Notes: generated by a model from the sequence alone, not told the origin. 64,000 nt of DNA from Pandoraea terrigena (GCF_902459705.1 NZ_CABPRU010000002.1:558001-622000), one strand, 5' to 3'; shown: positions 9,738 to 19,057, counted from the stretch's first letter. Program-made: numbers and translations.

Positions 9738-9959
9738 GGGGGCCTACAAGACCCCCTGCCGACGTTTGGCACCCCAAGCCAAACGTCCCTCACCCGGCCT
9801 GTATCAGTCAAAGTCGAACATCTCGAACAGCGACTTCTTCCTGCGTGGACAGTCGTACTGGCGACTTCGATCATCGTCTGCATGGGAGTCGTCGCGATGT
9901 CCATGGTCGCGCCGATTCTCATCGGCACCGCCGCTCCCATCCAATGACTCCCGGGCCGC

Positions 9960-10742
9960 TCAGTGCAACACGCGCGCCTGCTCCGCCTTGCGGCGGGTCT
10001 TGGCGCGACGCGTCAGCATGTTCAGCCCCTCGACGAACGCCGAGAATGCCATCGCCGCGTAGATGTAACCCTTTGGCACATGGGACCCGAAGCCTTCCGC
10101 AATCAGCGTCATACCGATCACGAGCAGGAACCCCAGCGCCAGCATCACCACCGTCGGGTTCGCCGCGATGAACCGCGAGAGCGGCCCCGCCATGAACAAC
10201 ATCGCCGTCACGGCCGCGATCACCGCAACAAACATGATCGGGATGTGCTCCGTCATACCCACCGCCGTCACAATGCTGTCAATCGAGAACACCAGGTCCA
10301 GCACCAGAATCTGCATTACGGCGGCACGCACCGTGATCGTCGCCATCGTGCCGGCGGCCGACGCGTCGTCTCCATGCGCCGACACATCGTCCGTTGCCGA
10401 CGCCACATGGTGATGCATCTCCTTCGTCGCCTTCCACACCAGGAACAGACCACCCGCGACCAGGATCAAGTCGCGCCACGAGAATCCGTGCCCGAACATC
10501 GTGAAGAGCGGCATCGTCAGCTTGGCAATCCACGCCACCGTCCCAAGCAACCCCAGACGCATGATCAACGCCAGCCCGATCCCCATGCGCTGCGCTCTCG
10601 CCCGCATCGCCAGCGGCAGTTTGTTCGTCAGGATGGAAATGAAGATCAGGTTGTCGATGCCAAGCACGACTTCCATGACCACCAACGTGACAAGCGCCGC
10701 CCACACCGCCGGGTCGGTCGCCAAAGCAAGTAGATAGTCCAT
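9960..10742 (-). CDS. TerC-family integral membrane protein
   Basis: A 260-residue polytopic inner-membrane protein of the TerC/YgdQ family, implicated in metal (often manganese) efflux and in metalation of exported proteins. The family signature is clear in both halves: [15 protein letters not shown] near residue 24 and [14 protein letters not shown] near residue 150, whose acidic residues in membrane helices are thought to bind metal. A His-rich and acidic cytoplasmic loop (EMHHH...[11 protein letters not shown]) separates the halves. The start [11 protein letters not shown] at 10742 fits. It diverges from nhaR and converges on the tRNA unit. Family assignment is firm; the transported ion is inferred. 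Confidence 0.9.
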   Translation of the reverse strand: MDYLLALATDPAVWAALVTLVVMEVVLGIDNLIFISILTNKLPLAMRARAQRMGIGLALIMRLGLLGTVAWIAKLTMPLFTMFGHGFSWRDLILVAGGLFLVWKATKEMHHHVASATDDVSAHGDDASAAGTMATITVRAAVMQILVLDLVFSIDSIVTAVGMTEHIPIMFVAVIAAVTAMLFMAGPLSRFIAANPTVVMLALGFLLVIGMTLIAEGFGSHVPKGYIYAAMAFSAFVEGLNMLTRRAKTRRKAEQARVLH

Positions 10743-10901
10743 ATGTGCGCCAGAGTTTCTGTTGGGTTATCGGAGTGTCCACCGCCCGTCGGCCGCAGTC
10801 ATCTCCCTTCGTTATCCCGCACACAACGCGAGGTGCAGGCTCAGGACAGCATCATCCTCGAACTCGAGCTTCGTAAAAACCAGCTATATACTTCACAATA
10901 G

Positions 10902-10916
10902 TTCGGTTTTTCCGAA
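10902..10916 (+). promoter_or_regulatory. LysR-type inverted repeat just before nhaR
   Basis: TTCGG-TTTTT-CCGAA forms a symmetric element containing the T-N11-A pattern typical of LysR-type binding sites. It ends 11 bases before the nhaR start codon, next to a TATATA sequence at 10885-10890, and may be an autoregulatory site. Confidence 0.45.
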
Positions 10917-10927
10917 GTCCAATCAAC

Positions 10928-11887
10928 ATGTTGAACTACCGTCATCTTTACTATTTTTGGGTTGTCGTCAAGGAGGGAGGCTTTGCCCGCGCCGCGGAAC
11001 GGCTCGACATGGCCGTGCAGACGATCAGCGCCCAGGTGCGCGAGCTGGAGAAGTCACTGGGCCACCAGTTGCTCAAGCCCGCCGGACGCGGCGTCACGAT
11101 GACAGACCCAGGGCAGGCCGCCTTCCGGCGCGCCGAGGAGATCTTTCGCCTCGGCCAGTCGATTCCCGACGAAGTCCGCGAGGCCGCCAGCGGTCGTGTT
11201 GCAAGACTCGCCATCGGGCTGGCCGACGGCATCTCCAAACTGGCCGCGCATGCGATTCTCGCGCCAGTGCTCGATACGCCCTCGCTGCGGCTCGTCTGTC
11301 ATGAAGGAGAACACGAGCAGTTGCTCGCCGAACTCGCATTGCACAAGCTCGACCTCGTACTGGCAAGCCAGCCCGCCCCCTATAACCCGACGCTGCGACT
11401 GTCGAGCGAACGTCTGGTCGCATCGCCGGTCGACTGGTACGGCCCCGCGTCGCTCGTACGCCAGCTCTCGAGAGGCGCGTTTCCTCGGTGTCTTGCCGAC
11501 GTGCCCGTCCTGCTGCCGACCGGCCATTCGGCGCTACGCGCCCGGCTCGATCAATGGTTCGAGGCACAGGGCATTCGCCCGAACATCATTGGCGAATTCG
11601 AAGACAGCGCGCTCATGGCCGTCTTTGCCACGCGCGGCATGGGGGTCTTCCCGCTAAGCGAAGCCGGCGCGGGCGACGTCTCGCTGCTGCGTGGCCTGCG
11701 CTGGCTCGGCCGCCCGGCCGATGTCGTCGAGGACATCCACGCCATTCGCTCACGCCGCGGCGAAGGTCATCCGCTCGTGACGCGAATCATCCGCGACATC
11801 AGCCCGACGGCCGGTTCTGCTATAAGAACGACTGGCGAGCCCGCCGTGCCGCCATCATCTGCGAGGAAACCTCATGTCGAGTCATAG
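10928..11887 (+). CDS. nhaR: NhaR-type LysR regulator
   Basis: A 319-residue LysR-family activator of the NhaR branch, known in enterobacteria to respond to sodium and to control antiporter and stress genes. The N-terminal helix-turn-helix starts MLNYRHLYYFWVVVKEG and includes AAERLDMAVQTISAQVRELE. The effector domain shows the NhaR-like segments GLADGISKLA, ALHKLDLVLAS, PRCLADVPVLLPTGHSALR and IIGEFEDSALMAVF. No nhaA gene is nearby. Instead the gene overlaps the AI-2E transporter gene by 14 bases, so the two are likely co-transcribed. The regulated genes are not evident from context. Confidence 0.87.
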   Translation: MLNYRHLYYFWVVVKEGGFARAAERLDMAVQTISAQVRELEKSLGHQLLKPAGRGVTMTDPGQAAFRRAEEIFRLGQSIPDEVREAASGRVARLAIGLADGISKLAAHAILAPVLDTPSLRLVCHEGEHEQLLAELALHKLDLVLASQPAPYNPTLRLSSERLVASPVDWYGPASLVRQLSRGAFPRCLADVPVLLPTGHSALRARLDQWFEAQGIRPNIIGEFEDSALMAVFATRGMGVFPLSEAGAGDVSLLRGLRWLGRPADVVEDIHAIRSRRGEGHPLVTRIIRDISPTAGSAIRTTGEPAVPPSSARKPHVES

Positions 11888-12947
11888 CGACCAGCGCAAG
11901 TTCTTCCACCTCATGCTGTTCGTCGTGACGATCGTGTTCGGGTGGATTCTGTTTCCGCTGTTCGGCGCCGTCTTCTGGGGAGCGATTCTTGCCGTGCTGT
12001 TCCAGCCAGTACAGCGCCGCATCCTCGCCCGCCTGCGCGGTCGGCCGAATCTGGCCGCCCTCACCACACTTGCGCTGATCCTGCTCATCGTGATCCTGCC
12101 GCTCACGCTCGTCGTGGGCATGCTGACGCAAGAAATCAGCACGGCGCTCGTTCGCTTCCGCACCGATTTGCCGCAACTCACCGTCGCCTTCCAACAGTTG
12201 CTCGACCGACTGCCCGCCAGCGTGCATCGGGTAATGGACCTCGCTGGCGTACAGGACGTCAACGCCATCCAGCAAAAGCTTGGCGACGGCGCGGCGCAGA
12301 TCGGCCGCCTCGTCGCGGTCTACCTGGTGAGCATCGGCCAGAATACGGCGCAACTGCTGGTGAGTTTCGGCGTGATGCTCTACCTGCTGTTCTTTCTGCT
12401 GCGCGACGGCACCGTACTCGCCGGGACGGTGCGGCGCGCCCTTCCGCTCGATGAGCGCCACAAAACCCAGCTGATTCGGCAGTTCACCACGGTCGTGCGC
12501 GCCACGGTCAAGGGCAACATCGCCGTTGCCGTGGTGCAGGGCATGCTCGGGGGCTTTATCTTCGCCGTGCTCGGCATCCAGGGCTATGTGCTCGCCGCCG
12601 TGGTGATGGCGTTCCTGTCGCTGCTGCCCGCCGTGGGCGCGGCCGTCGTGTGGGTGCCCGTGGGGATCTGGTTGTTCCTCTCCGGAGAGATCTGGAAGGG
12701 CGTGGTGCTGTTTGCGTTCTGCGGCACGATCGTGAGCCTGGTCGACAACGTATTGCGTCCGATTCTCGTGGGCAAGGACACGAAGCTGCCCGACTGGGTC
12801 GTGCTGATCGCCACCCTCGGCGGGATGTCGCTGTTTGGCCTGACAGGCTTCGTGATCGGCCCGCTCATCGCCGCCCTGTTCATTTCGAGCTGGAACATCT
12901 ACACACGCCTGCGCCACGAGGACAGCGATCAGGCCGACGCGGGGTAA
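11874..12947 (+). CDS. AI-2E family transporter
   Basis: A 357-residue membrane protein of the AI-2E (PerM/TqsA-like) family. Eight or so hydrophobic helices are visible, with the family core SFGVMLYLLFFLLRDGTVLAG, the GMLGGFIFAVLGIQGYVLAAVVMAFLSLLPAVGAA region, and the IVSLVDNVLRPILVGK motif near residue 300. Family members have been linked to autoinducer-2 export and to sodium/proton exchange; a link with NhaR upstream makes an ion function attractive but unproven. A GCGAGGAAACCTC ribosome site lies ahead of ATG 11874. Its 3' end overlaps the convergent TPR gene by 19 bases. Confidence 0.88.
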   Translation: MSSHSDQRKFFHLMLFVVTIVFGWILFPLFGAVFWGAILAVLFQPVQRRILARLRGRPNLAALTTLALILLIVILPLTLVVGMLTQEISTALVRFRTDLPQLTVAFQQLLDRLPASVHRVMDLAGVQDVNAIQQKLGDGAAQIGRLVAVYLVSIGQNTAQLLVSFGVMLYLLFFLLRDGTVLAGTVRRALPLDERHKTQLIRQFTTVVRATVKGNIAVAVVQGMLGGFIFAVLGIQGYVLAAVVMAFLSLLPAVGAAVVWVPVGIWLFLSGEIWKGVVLFAFCGTIVSLVDNVLRPILVGKDTKLPDWVVLIATLGGMSLFGLTGFVIGPLIAALFISSWNIYTRLRHEDSDQADAG

Positions 12948-14530
12948 GCGCGGTGGGCATCCGTCAGCGCTTCCGCCCGCGCCCCCCGCACCAGGGTGGC
13001 GAGATCGGCCCCGACCTGCGTCATCACTCCGTCCCAGTCATCGCGTTGCGACTGGCGGTGTAGCGTGAGCGACGGATACCAGTCGCTGTCCCGGCGCGAC
13101 ATCTGCCAGCGCCAGTCCGGCGTGAAGCCGACGAGTCCCCAGACAGGTTTGCCCAGCGCCCCGGCCAAGTGCAGCGCCGCCGTGTCCACGGCAATCACGA
13201 GATCCATCTGCGCCATGACGGCCGCCGTCTCGGCAAAATCGCTGAGCTTCGCCCCGATGTCATGCACATTGGCATACCGGGCCAACTCGGCTCGCTCGTC
13301 GTCTGTCGCGTCGACCTGCAACGAGTAGAAATGCGCGTCGGCACCGAAGACCGGCGCCCAATGCGAAAGCCCCACGTCGCGATGCGCGGGAAACGGTCCC
13401 GTGCGCCACACAAAGCCCACCCGCGTCGCGCCTTCCGGCTTCTTGCCGAGCATCGAGCGCCAGATCATCTCGCGTCCCGCGCTCGACCGCAGGTACGGCA
13501 ACGGGGGCGCGACATCGCCCCCCACTTTCAATAGATGCGGCAGGCTGAGCAGCGGCAATTGCCAGTCGAACGACGGCACCGGCATGTGCTCGCCAAGCAC
13601 CGTCACCCTGCGCGCGAAGCCGCCCAGCAGCGTCACGAGCGGCGCCTGCACCGACAGCACCACGTGAGCCCCCATTGCAACCAGACGCGGCACGAACCGC
13701 ACGAACTGCAACGTGTTGCCGAAGCCTGGTTCGCTGTGGACGAACACCGTCGTGCCCGCGAGCGGCGCGCGCCCGTCCCAGAGCCGATCGCTGAAGCGCC
13801 GCTGCTGGCCGCCGTCCTGCCAGCGCCACTCGTAGTCATGCCAGCCGTGCTCGAAGTCGCCCAGCAGCAAATTCGTCTGCGCCCGGTTGGTGCGCGCCCC
13901 GGCATGCTCCGGTGCGAACTTCACGGCCTCGCGCAGGCATTGCAGTGCCTCGGCGAACGCGTGCCGCTCACGCAGCGCCACGCCAAGGTTCACCAGTGGA
14001 TCGGGCTGCTGCGGGGCGATGGCGTTGGCCAGCCGGTAAGCGTCGATCTCTTCGTCGTAGCGACCCAGCGCACCGAGCGCGCGGCCGCGGTTGAAATGCG
14101 CCTGCCACAGCGCCGGGGCCTTGGCGGACGTGCGCTCGAACCAGACGAGCGCACGCGCGTTGTCGCCCGCCCGCGCCCAGGTCAGGCCAATGGTGTGCAT
14201 CGTGCCGATCACGTCCGGCGACTGCTGTACCGTGGCCTCGAACAGCGCCTCGGCACGCATCTGGCGCCCAGCCTGGAGACTGGCCATCGCGGCGTCGAAG
14301 CTTGCCTGCGCGCCGGGCAGCGGGACGAGTGCGATCAGGCGATCGAAGGCATCGGCGGCCGACTCGAAGGCGCTCGTGCGCAGCGAGACGTAAGCGAGTC
14401 CCTCGAGGGCGGGCAGAAATTCGGGGGAGTGTTTCAGTACTTGGCGTAACTCGGCGATCGCCTCGTCGAGCCGGCCGGCGGCACTCAGTTGTCGTGCACG
14501 CTCGCAACGCGCGTCTAATGGCGTCGTCAT
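12929..14530 (-). CDS. TPR-repeat protein with a glycosyltransferase-like C-terminal domain
   Basis: A 533-residue protein. The first 250 residues are tetratricopeptide repeats (for example EAIAELRQVLKHSPEFLPALEGLAYVSL and DEEIDAYRLANAIAPQQPDPLVNLGVALRER). The C-terminal half has a GT-B or heptosyltransferase-like Rossmann region with VFVHSEPGFGNTLQFVRFVP and VIAVDTAALHLAGALGKPVWGL, a pattern shared with the TPR/glycosyltransferase-9-like proteins of many Proteobacteria. The start at ATG 14530 has AAGGA eight bases upstream; an ATG nine bases earlier is the alternative. It is a single gene. The substrate is unknown; protein or surface glycan modification is possible. Confidence 0.8.
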   Translation of the reverse strand: MTTPLDARCERARQLSAAGRLDEAIAELRQVLKHSPEFLPALEGLAYVSLRTSAFESAADAFDRLIALVPLPGAQASFDAAMASLQAGRQMRAEALFEATVQQSPDVIGTMHTIGLTWARAGDNARALVWFERTSAKAPALWQAHFNRGRALGALGRYDEEIDAYRLANAIAPQQPDPLVNLGVALRERHAFAEALQCLREAVKFAPEHAGARTNRAQTNLLLGDFEHGWHDYEWRWQDGGQQRRFSDRLWDGRAPLAGTTVFVHSEPGFGNTLQFVRFVPRLVAMGAHVVLSVQAPLVTLLGGFARRVTVLGEHMPVPSFDWQLPLLSLPHLLKVGGDVAPPLPYLRSSAGREMIWRSMLGKKPEGATRVGFVWRTGPFPAHRDVGLSHWAPVFGADAHFYSLQVDATDDERAELARYANVHDIGAKLSDFAETAAVMAQMDLVIAVDTAALHLAGALGKPVWGLVGFTPDWRWQMSRRDSDWYPSLTLHRQSQRDDWDGVMTQVGADLATLVRGARAEALTDAHRAYPASA

Positions 14531-15033
14531 GCGGCGCATCCTTGCTTGTCTTGGAATGAGAGGGAGACGGGCCGGCAAGCCACACGACAACCGGGGCGCA
14601 TTGCGCCACCGGCCACTGGCGCCGTGGCCCGATCGAGCGGTGCACACTACACGACCGCACGGCGCGAAGCAAGCCGCGGAGCTTGGTCCGCGCCACGCTC
14701 ATAAAGTTCACCTCTTTCCGGCCTCATTCAACCTCATTTTCCTGCGCACGCCACCGGGGCATCCCATTCGGACGCCGCGCCCCATCGGTGCGGACGCCCC
14801 GCGCGCTCGGGTATCACCTATTGAAACCTCGATCTCCCGCAGTGCAACATAAAAACCACAATCCCCCTTGGAAGATCCGGTTTGCCAGCCCGTGACACGG
14901 GCTTTAACATCTTTTTACGGGGCAATCTGGTAGCATCCGCTGCCGTCCCTGCGCGCACGCGGCGTCACTGCCGCGCCGCATGCCGACACCGAATCCTGTT
15001 ATCTGTCCGACTCCTCATCCTCACGAGGTCTTG
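14531..15033. other. 503-base intergenic region with a 17-base palindrome
   Basis: Between the TPR gene and the ABC permease no gene is supported on either strand. It must hold promoters for both divergent units. The only clear element is AGCCCGTG-A-CACGGGCT at 14887-14903, described separately. Confidence 0.55.
14887..14903. promoter_or_regulatory. perfect 17-base palindrome upstream of the fused ABC permease
   Basis: AGCCCGTG and CACGGGCT flank a single A. It lies 130 bases before the permease start, in the only intergenic space available for its promoter. It could be an operator or, as RNA, a tight hairpin followed by TTAACATCTTTTT. Confidence 0.5.
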
Positions 15034-16773
15034 ATGACGCGCGTAGCCCGTCCGTTCATCCCCGCCACTGCGCGACGCCTGCTGCCCAACCGCTGGGACT
15101 TCATTGCCTTCCCGCTCATCATCGGTTTCCTGATGGTCAGCTCGTCGGGCATTCGCCAGACCTGGGCCCCGCTGGCCAACCTGCAGACCGAGGTCATCTC
15201 GCTCGATCCGGCCAACCTGCCCGAGTACGCATTGCGCACCACGCTGCGCATGCTCGCGGCAATGGTCGCGTCGCTCGTCTTCACGCTCGTCTATGGGACG
15301 CTCGCTGCCAAGAGCCGCCGGGCCGAAAAGCTGCTGGTGCCGATGCTCGACATCCTCCAGTCGATACCGGTGCTCGGCTACATCTCGTTTACCGTCACGT
15401 TCTTCCTCGCCTTGTTCCCGGGACGCGTGCTCGGCGCCGAATGCGCCGCCATCTTCGCGATTTTCACGAGCCAGGCGTGGAACATGACGTTCTCGTTCTA
15501 CCAGTCGATGCGCACCCAGCCGCGCGACTTGTCGGAAGTGGCCGTGAATCTGCGCCTCTCGCCGTGGCAGCGATTCTGGAAACTCGACGTGCCCTACTCG
15601 ATGCCGGGCCTCATCTGGAACATGATGATGAGCATGTCGGGCGGCTGGTTCTTCGTGGTAGCGTCAGAAGCGATCACGGTCGGCGACAAGACTGTCACGC
15701 TGCCCGGCATCGGCGCGTATCTCGCCACGGCCATCGTCCAGCGCGATCTGCATGCCGTGGGTTGGGTGATTCTGACGATGGTCGTCGTCATTGTCATCTA
15801 CGACCAGTTCCTGTTCCGGCCGATGGTCGCGTGGTCCGACAAATTCCGCCTGGAAGACACGGTCTCGCAGTCCGCCCCCGAGTCGTGGGTGCTCAACGTC
15901 ATTCAGCGCACCCGGGCGATTCAGTTCCTCCTCCGCCCGTTCGGCAAGCTGCTGCGTACGCTCGCGCGCATGCGCATGCCGCTCTCGCTGCCGGCCGCCA
16001 TCCATTCCGAATCGAAAACCCCGCTCTCGCGGGTGATTGACTGGATGTGGGCCGCGCTGCTGGTGGTGATGGGTGTGAGCGCCGCCTGGAAGATCTGTAC
16101 CTTCGTGCTGACCGAAGTCGGGGCGTCCGAAGTGCTGCGGGTGCTCGGCCTGGGCCTGATCACGTTGGTTCGCGTGGTGGTGCTCATTGCCATTGCGTCG
16201 GTGATATGGGTGCCGCTGGGTGTGCTGATCGGCTTGCGGCCGAAGCTTGCCGAGCGCATTCAGCCGATTGCCCAGTTCCTCGCCGCGTTCCCGGCCAACC
16301 TGCTGTTCCCGATCTTCGTGGTGGCCATCGTCCATTTCCACGCCAATCCGGATATCTGGCTCTCGCCGCTGATCGTCCTGGGCACGCAGTGGTACATCCT
16401 GTTCAACGTCATCGCCGGTGCGACGACGTTTCCCAACGACTTCAAGGAAGCCGCCACCAACTTCCGCATTCGCGGCTGGCAGTGGTGGCGCCAGATCATG
16501 CTGCCGGGCATCTTCCCCTATTACGTGACGGGCGCGATCACCGCGTCGGGCGGCGCGTGGAATGCGTCCATCGTCTCGGAATACGTGCAGTGGGGCGACG
16601 ACAAGCTTGCCGCGCACGGGTTGGGCGCCTACATCGCCCAGATGACCGAGGCAGGAGACTATCCACGCATTTTGCTGGGCATCGCCGTGATGGCGCTGTT
16701 CGTCGTATTGTTCAACCGCTTGCTGTGGCGTCCGATGTACGCCATCGCCGAAAACAAGCTTCGCCTGAATTGA
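15034..16773 (+). CDS. ABC transporter permease, two permease domains fused
   Basis: A 579-residue inner-membrane protein with two complete binding-protein-dependent transport (BPD_transp_1) domains in one chain. The first spans about residues 60-265 with an EAA-like loop EVAVNLRLSPWQRFWKLDVPYSMPG; the second about 355-575 with EAATNFRIRGWQWWRQIMLPGIFPY. Each loop has the conserved glycine-type turn that contacts the ATPase. It belongs to the nitrate/sulfonate/taurine (SsuC/TauC-like) group. The start at 15034 has GAGG six bases upstream. The ATPase follows after ten bases. No periplasmic binding protein is encoded in this locus, which is unusual for an importer. Substrate unknown. Confidence 0.9.
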   Translation: MTRVARPFIPATARRLLPNRWDFIAFPLIIGFLMVSSSGIRQTWAPLANLQTEVISLDPANLPEYALRTTLRMLAAMVASLVFTLVYGTLAAKSRRAEKLLVPMLDILQSIPVLGYISFTVTFFLALFPGRVLGAECAAIFAIFTSQAWNMTFSFYQSMRTQPRDLSEVAVNLRLSPWQRFWKLDVPYSMPGLIWNMMMSMSGGWFFVVASEAITVGDKTVTLPGIGAYLATAIVQRDLHAVGWVILTMVVVIVIYDQFLFRPMVAWSDKFRLEDTVSQSAPESWVLNVIQRTRAIQFLLRPFGKLLRTLARMRMPLSLPAAIHSESKTPLSRVIDWMWAALLVVMGVSAAWKICTFVLTEVGASEVLRVLGLGLITLVRVVVLIAIASVIWVPLGVLIGLRPKLAERIQPIAQFLAAFPANLLFPIFVVAIVHFHANPDIWLSPLIVLGTQWYILFNVIAGATTFPNDFKEAATNFRIRGWQWWRQIMLPGIFPYYVTGAITASGGAWNASIVSEYVQWGDDKLAAHGLGAYIAQMTEAGDYPRILLGIAVMALFVVLFNRLLWRPMYAIAENKLRLN

Positions 16774-16783
16774 AGGGACCGTG

Positions 16784-18100
16784 ATGCCGAACGATACCCA
16801 AACGATTGTCGGAAATGAGATCTTCTCGCTCGCCAACGTCAGCCGCGGCTTCCGCAAGGGCGGCGACGAGCGCCAGGTGCTCGACGGCGTGAATCTGCAA
16901 CTGCACGAAGGCGAAATCGTCGGCCTGCTCGGGCGCTCAGGCTCGGGCAAGTCGACGCTGCTGCGCATCATCGCCGGCCTGATCCAGCCGAGCGGAGGCG
17001 ACATCCGCTATCTCGGGCAACCGCTCGAAGGGCCGCCCGAAGGGGTGGCGATGGTGTTCCAGACCTTCGCGCTGTTTCCGTGGCTAACCGTGCTGCAGAA
17101 CGTGGAAGCCGGGCTGGAAGCGCTCGGCGTCGAGCCGAAGGAGCGTCGCCGCCGTGCCCTCGCCGCCATCGACCTGATCGGGCTGGACGGCTTCGAGAAC
17201 GCCTATCCGCGCGAGCTCTCGGGCGGCATGCGTCAGCGGGTGGGCTTTGCCCGTGCGCTTGTGGTCAATCCCACCCTGCTGCTCATGGACGAGCCGTTCT
17301 CCGCGCTCGACGTCCTCACGGCGGAAACACTGCGTACCGACCTGCTCGATCTATGGAGCCAGCGGCAGTTGCCGATCAAGTCGATCCTGATCGTCACGCA
17401 CAACATTGAAGAAGCCGTGTTCATGTGCGACCGGATTCTGGTGCTGTCGTCGAATCCCGGGCGCGTGGTCGCCGAGATCAAGGTGCCGTTCCCGCATCGA
17501 CGCAACCGTCTCGATCCGGCCTTCCGCAAGATGGTCGACGACATCTATGCGCTGATGACGTCGCGTCGCAATGCACACACTACGCAGAAGATGGCGCTGG
17601 AGCTGTCGAGCCCGCTGCACGAGGTGTCGACCAACCTGATGGCCGGTCTGCTCGAAGCACTGGCTGGCCCGCCCTACAATGGCCGCGCCGACTTGCCGGA
17701 AATCGCACAGACGCTGCTGCTCGAGGTCGACGACCTCTTCCCGGTGGCCGAAATCCTCGACCAGTTGGGCTTCGCGGAACTCAAGGAAGGCGACATTCTG
17801 CTGACCCTCGCCGGCAAGCGTTTCGTGGACGTGAGCACGCAAGAGCGCAAGGTGCTGTTCGCCGAACATCTGCTGCGTCACGTGCCGCTCGCGGCGAAGA
17901 TCCGCGCCGTGCTGCAAGAACGTCGCGGACAACGGGCGCCGCGCGTACGTTTCGAGCAGGAGCTGGAAGATTCGATGTCGGACGATCTCGCGCAGGAAAC
18001 GCTCGACACCGCCATCAACTGGGGACGTTATGCCGAGATCTTCTCGTACAACGACCACACGGAGACGTTCAGTCTCGAAGACGTGGAAGGCGCGACCTGA
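16784..18100 (+). CDS. ABC transporter ATPase with C-terminal AAA-associated domain
   Basis: A 438-residue ATPase partnering with the fused permease. The NTPase domain has Walker A GRSGSGKST (about 51-59), the Q-loop VFQTFALFPW, the signature LSGGMRQR, Walker B LLLMDEPFSALD and the H-loop VTHNIEE. After about residue 270 comes a further 165-residue domain (AAA-associated, PF09821-like) with acidic helices, including LLEVDDLFPVAEILDQLGFAEL and the QERKVLFAEHLL segment, probably regulatory. ATG 16784 is preferred over GTG 16781 because AAGGGA is better spaced from it. A hairpin downstream ends the two-gene operon. Confidence 0.92.
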   Translation: MPNDTQTIVGNEIFSLANVSRGFRKGGDERQVLDGVNLQLHEGEIVGLLGRSGSGKSTLLRIIAGLIQPSGGDIRYLGQPLEGPPEGVAMVFQTFALFPWLTVLQNVEAGLEALGVEPKERRRRALAAIDLIGLDGFENAYPRELSGGMRQRVGFARALVVNPTLLLMDEPFSALDVLTAETLRTDLLDLWSQRQLPIKSILIVTHNIEEAVFMCDRILVLSSNPGRVVAEIKVPFPHRRNRLDPAFRKMVDDIYALMTSRRNAHTTQKMALELSSPLHEVSTNLMAGLLEALAGPPYNGRADLPEIAQTLLLEVDDLFPVAEILDQLGFAELKEGDILLTLAGKRFVDVSTQERKVLFAEHLLRHVPLAAKIRAVLQERRGQRAPRVRFEQELEDSMSDDLAQETLDTAINWGRYAEIFSYNDHTETFSLEDVEGAT

Positions 18101-18130
18101 TCGCCATCCGGCGAGGTCCAGCCGGGAATC

Positions 18131-18165
18131 CAACGCCGCGCGACTCACTTGAGCGCGCGGCGTTG
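18131..18165. terminator. terminator between convergent genes
   Basis: A perfect 12-base-pair stem CAACGCCGCGCG / CGCGCGGCGTTG with an 11-base loop sits 30 bases after the ATPase stop and seven bases before the outer-membrane protein stop on the other strand. The T-tract is weak, TCGTTTG on the plus side. Confidence 0.7.
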
Positions 18166-18172
18166 TCGTTTG

Positions 18173-19057
18173 TCAGAAAGCGTAGCCCGCGCCGATCATC
18201 CAGGTCTGGTTGATCGTCTTCGAATCGGGTTCGTAGGCGTTAACGCCCGGCGAGATCTGCGTGACGCTCGAGCGCCCGTACTGGAAGCGAGACCACTCGT
18301 AGCTCGCATTCACGTGGAAGTTGCGCGCGATGGCGTAGTCGAGCCCGAAGCCTGCCACCACGACCGGCTTGTTGCCAAGGCTGAACGTGTTCTGCGAGCC
18401 CGCCAGCGTCATCGAGGCACCGACCATCGCCCCCGCGCGGACATCCGCGGTCGCCACGAGTTTCGGTGTGACTTCAAGCTGCCCCATCAGACCGCCACCG
18501 ATCACGTGGTGGCGATAGCGCTCGTAGAAGCCGTTCGGTTCGCGACTACTGTCGCGAATCCAGTCCCGGTAGCTGTAGCTCAGATACGGGATCACCTGCG
18601 CAAACCGGGTGCCAAGTTGGAACGGGATCGCCTTACCGGCCTTGAGCGTGACGTCCGTCGCGGTCGAACGCGTGGTCATCTCGTAATTCGGCTGGACGAC
18701 GCGGCCCGTCAGGTCTTGCAGATAGCCGCCATAGTCGACGTTGCCATGCGACACGCGTACCGAACCGCCGAAATACAGGTTCGACACGCCGAACAACTGC
18801 CGCTGGGTCGATGCCCCCAGCGCGAACGCGGCGGTCGTCCCCCGTTCGGAATCGCTCTTGCCGGGCCCGATGTTCTCCCAGTAATGCAACTGCTGGGCGC
18901 CGGCGTCGATCCAGATCTGATTGTTGGCGCGCAGCATGGCTTCCTGCGCATGGACGTTGGCCGCGCACATACCCGCGGCAACGAAGACGAACGCGGCGCG
19001 CTTGATAGCGGTTCCGCGGTAGCGGCAAGCGATAGTGCGGCGGGTGCTAGGCGTCAT
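18173..19057 (-). CDS. outer-membrane beta-barrel protein
   Basis: A 294-residue exported protein. The signal peptide is clear (basic TPSTRRTIACRYRGTAIKR, then AAFVFVAAGMCAANVHAQEA with cleavage near AQ-EA). The mature part alternates polar and hydrophobic residues in short strands and ends with the aromatic C-terminal phenylalanine motif IGAGYAF required for BAM-dependent insertion. The start is supported by GGGAGGGA ten bases upstream. I see no enzymatic motif. It resembles the opacity/porin-like family of small barrels. It is a single gene; its neighbours do not indicate a function. Confidence 0.8.
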   Translation of the reverse strand: MTPSTRRTIACRYRGTAIKRAAFVFVAAGMCAANVHAQEAMLRANNQIWIDAGAQQLHYWENIGPGKSDSERGTTAAFALGASTQRQLFGVSNLYFGGSVRVSHGNVDYGGYLQDLTGRVVQPNYEMTTRSTATDVTLKAGKAIPFQLGTRFAQVIPYLSYSYRDWIRDSSREPNGFYERYRHHVIGGGLMGQLEVTPKLVATADVRAGAMVGASMTLAGSQNTFSLGNKPVVVAGFGLDYAIARNFHVNASYEWSRFQYGRSSVTQISPGVNAYEPDSKTINQTWMIGAGYAF

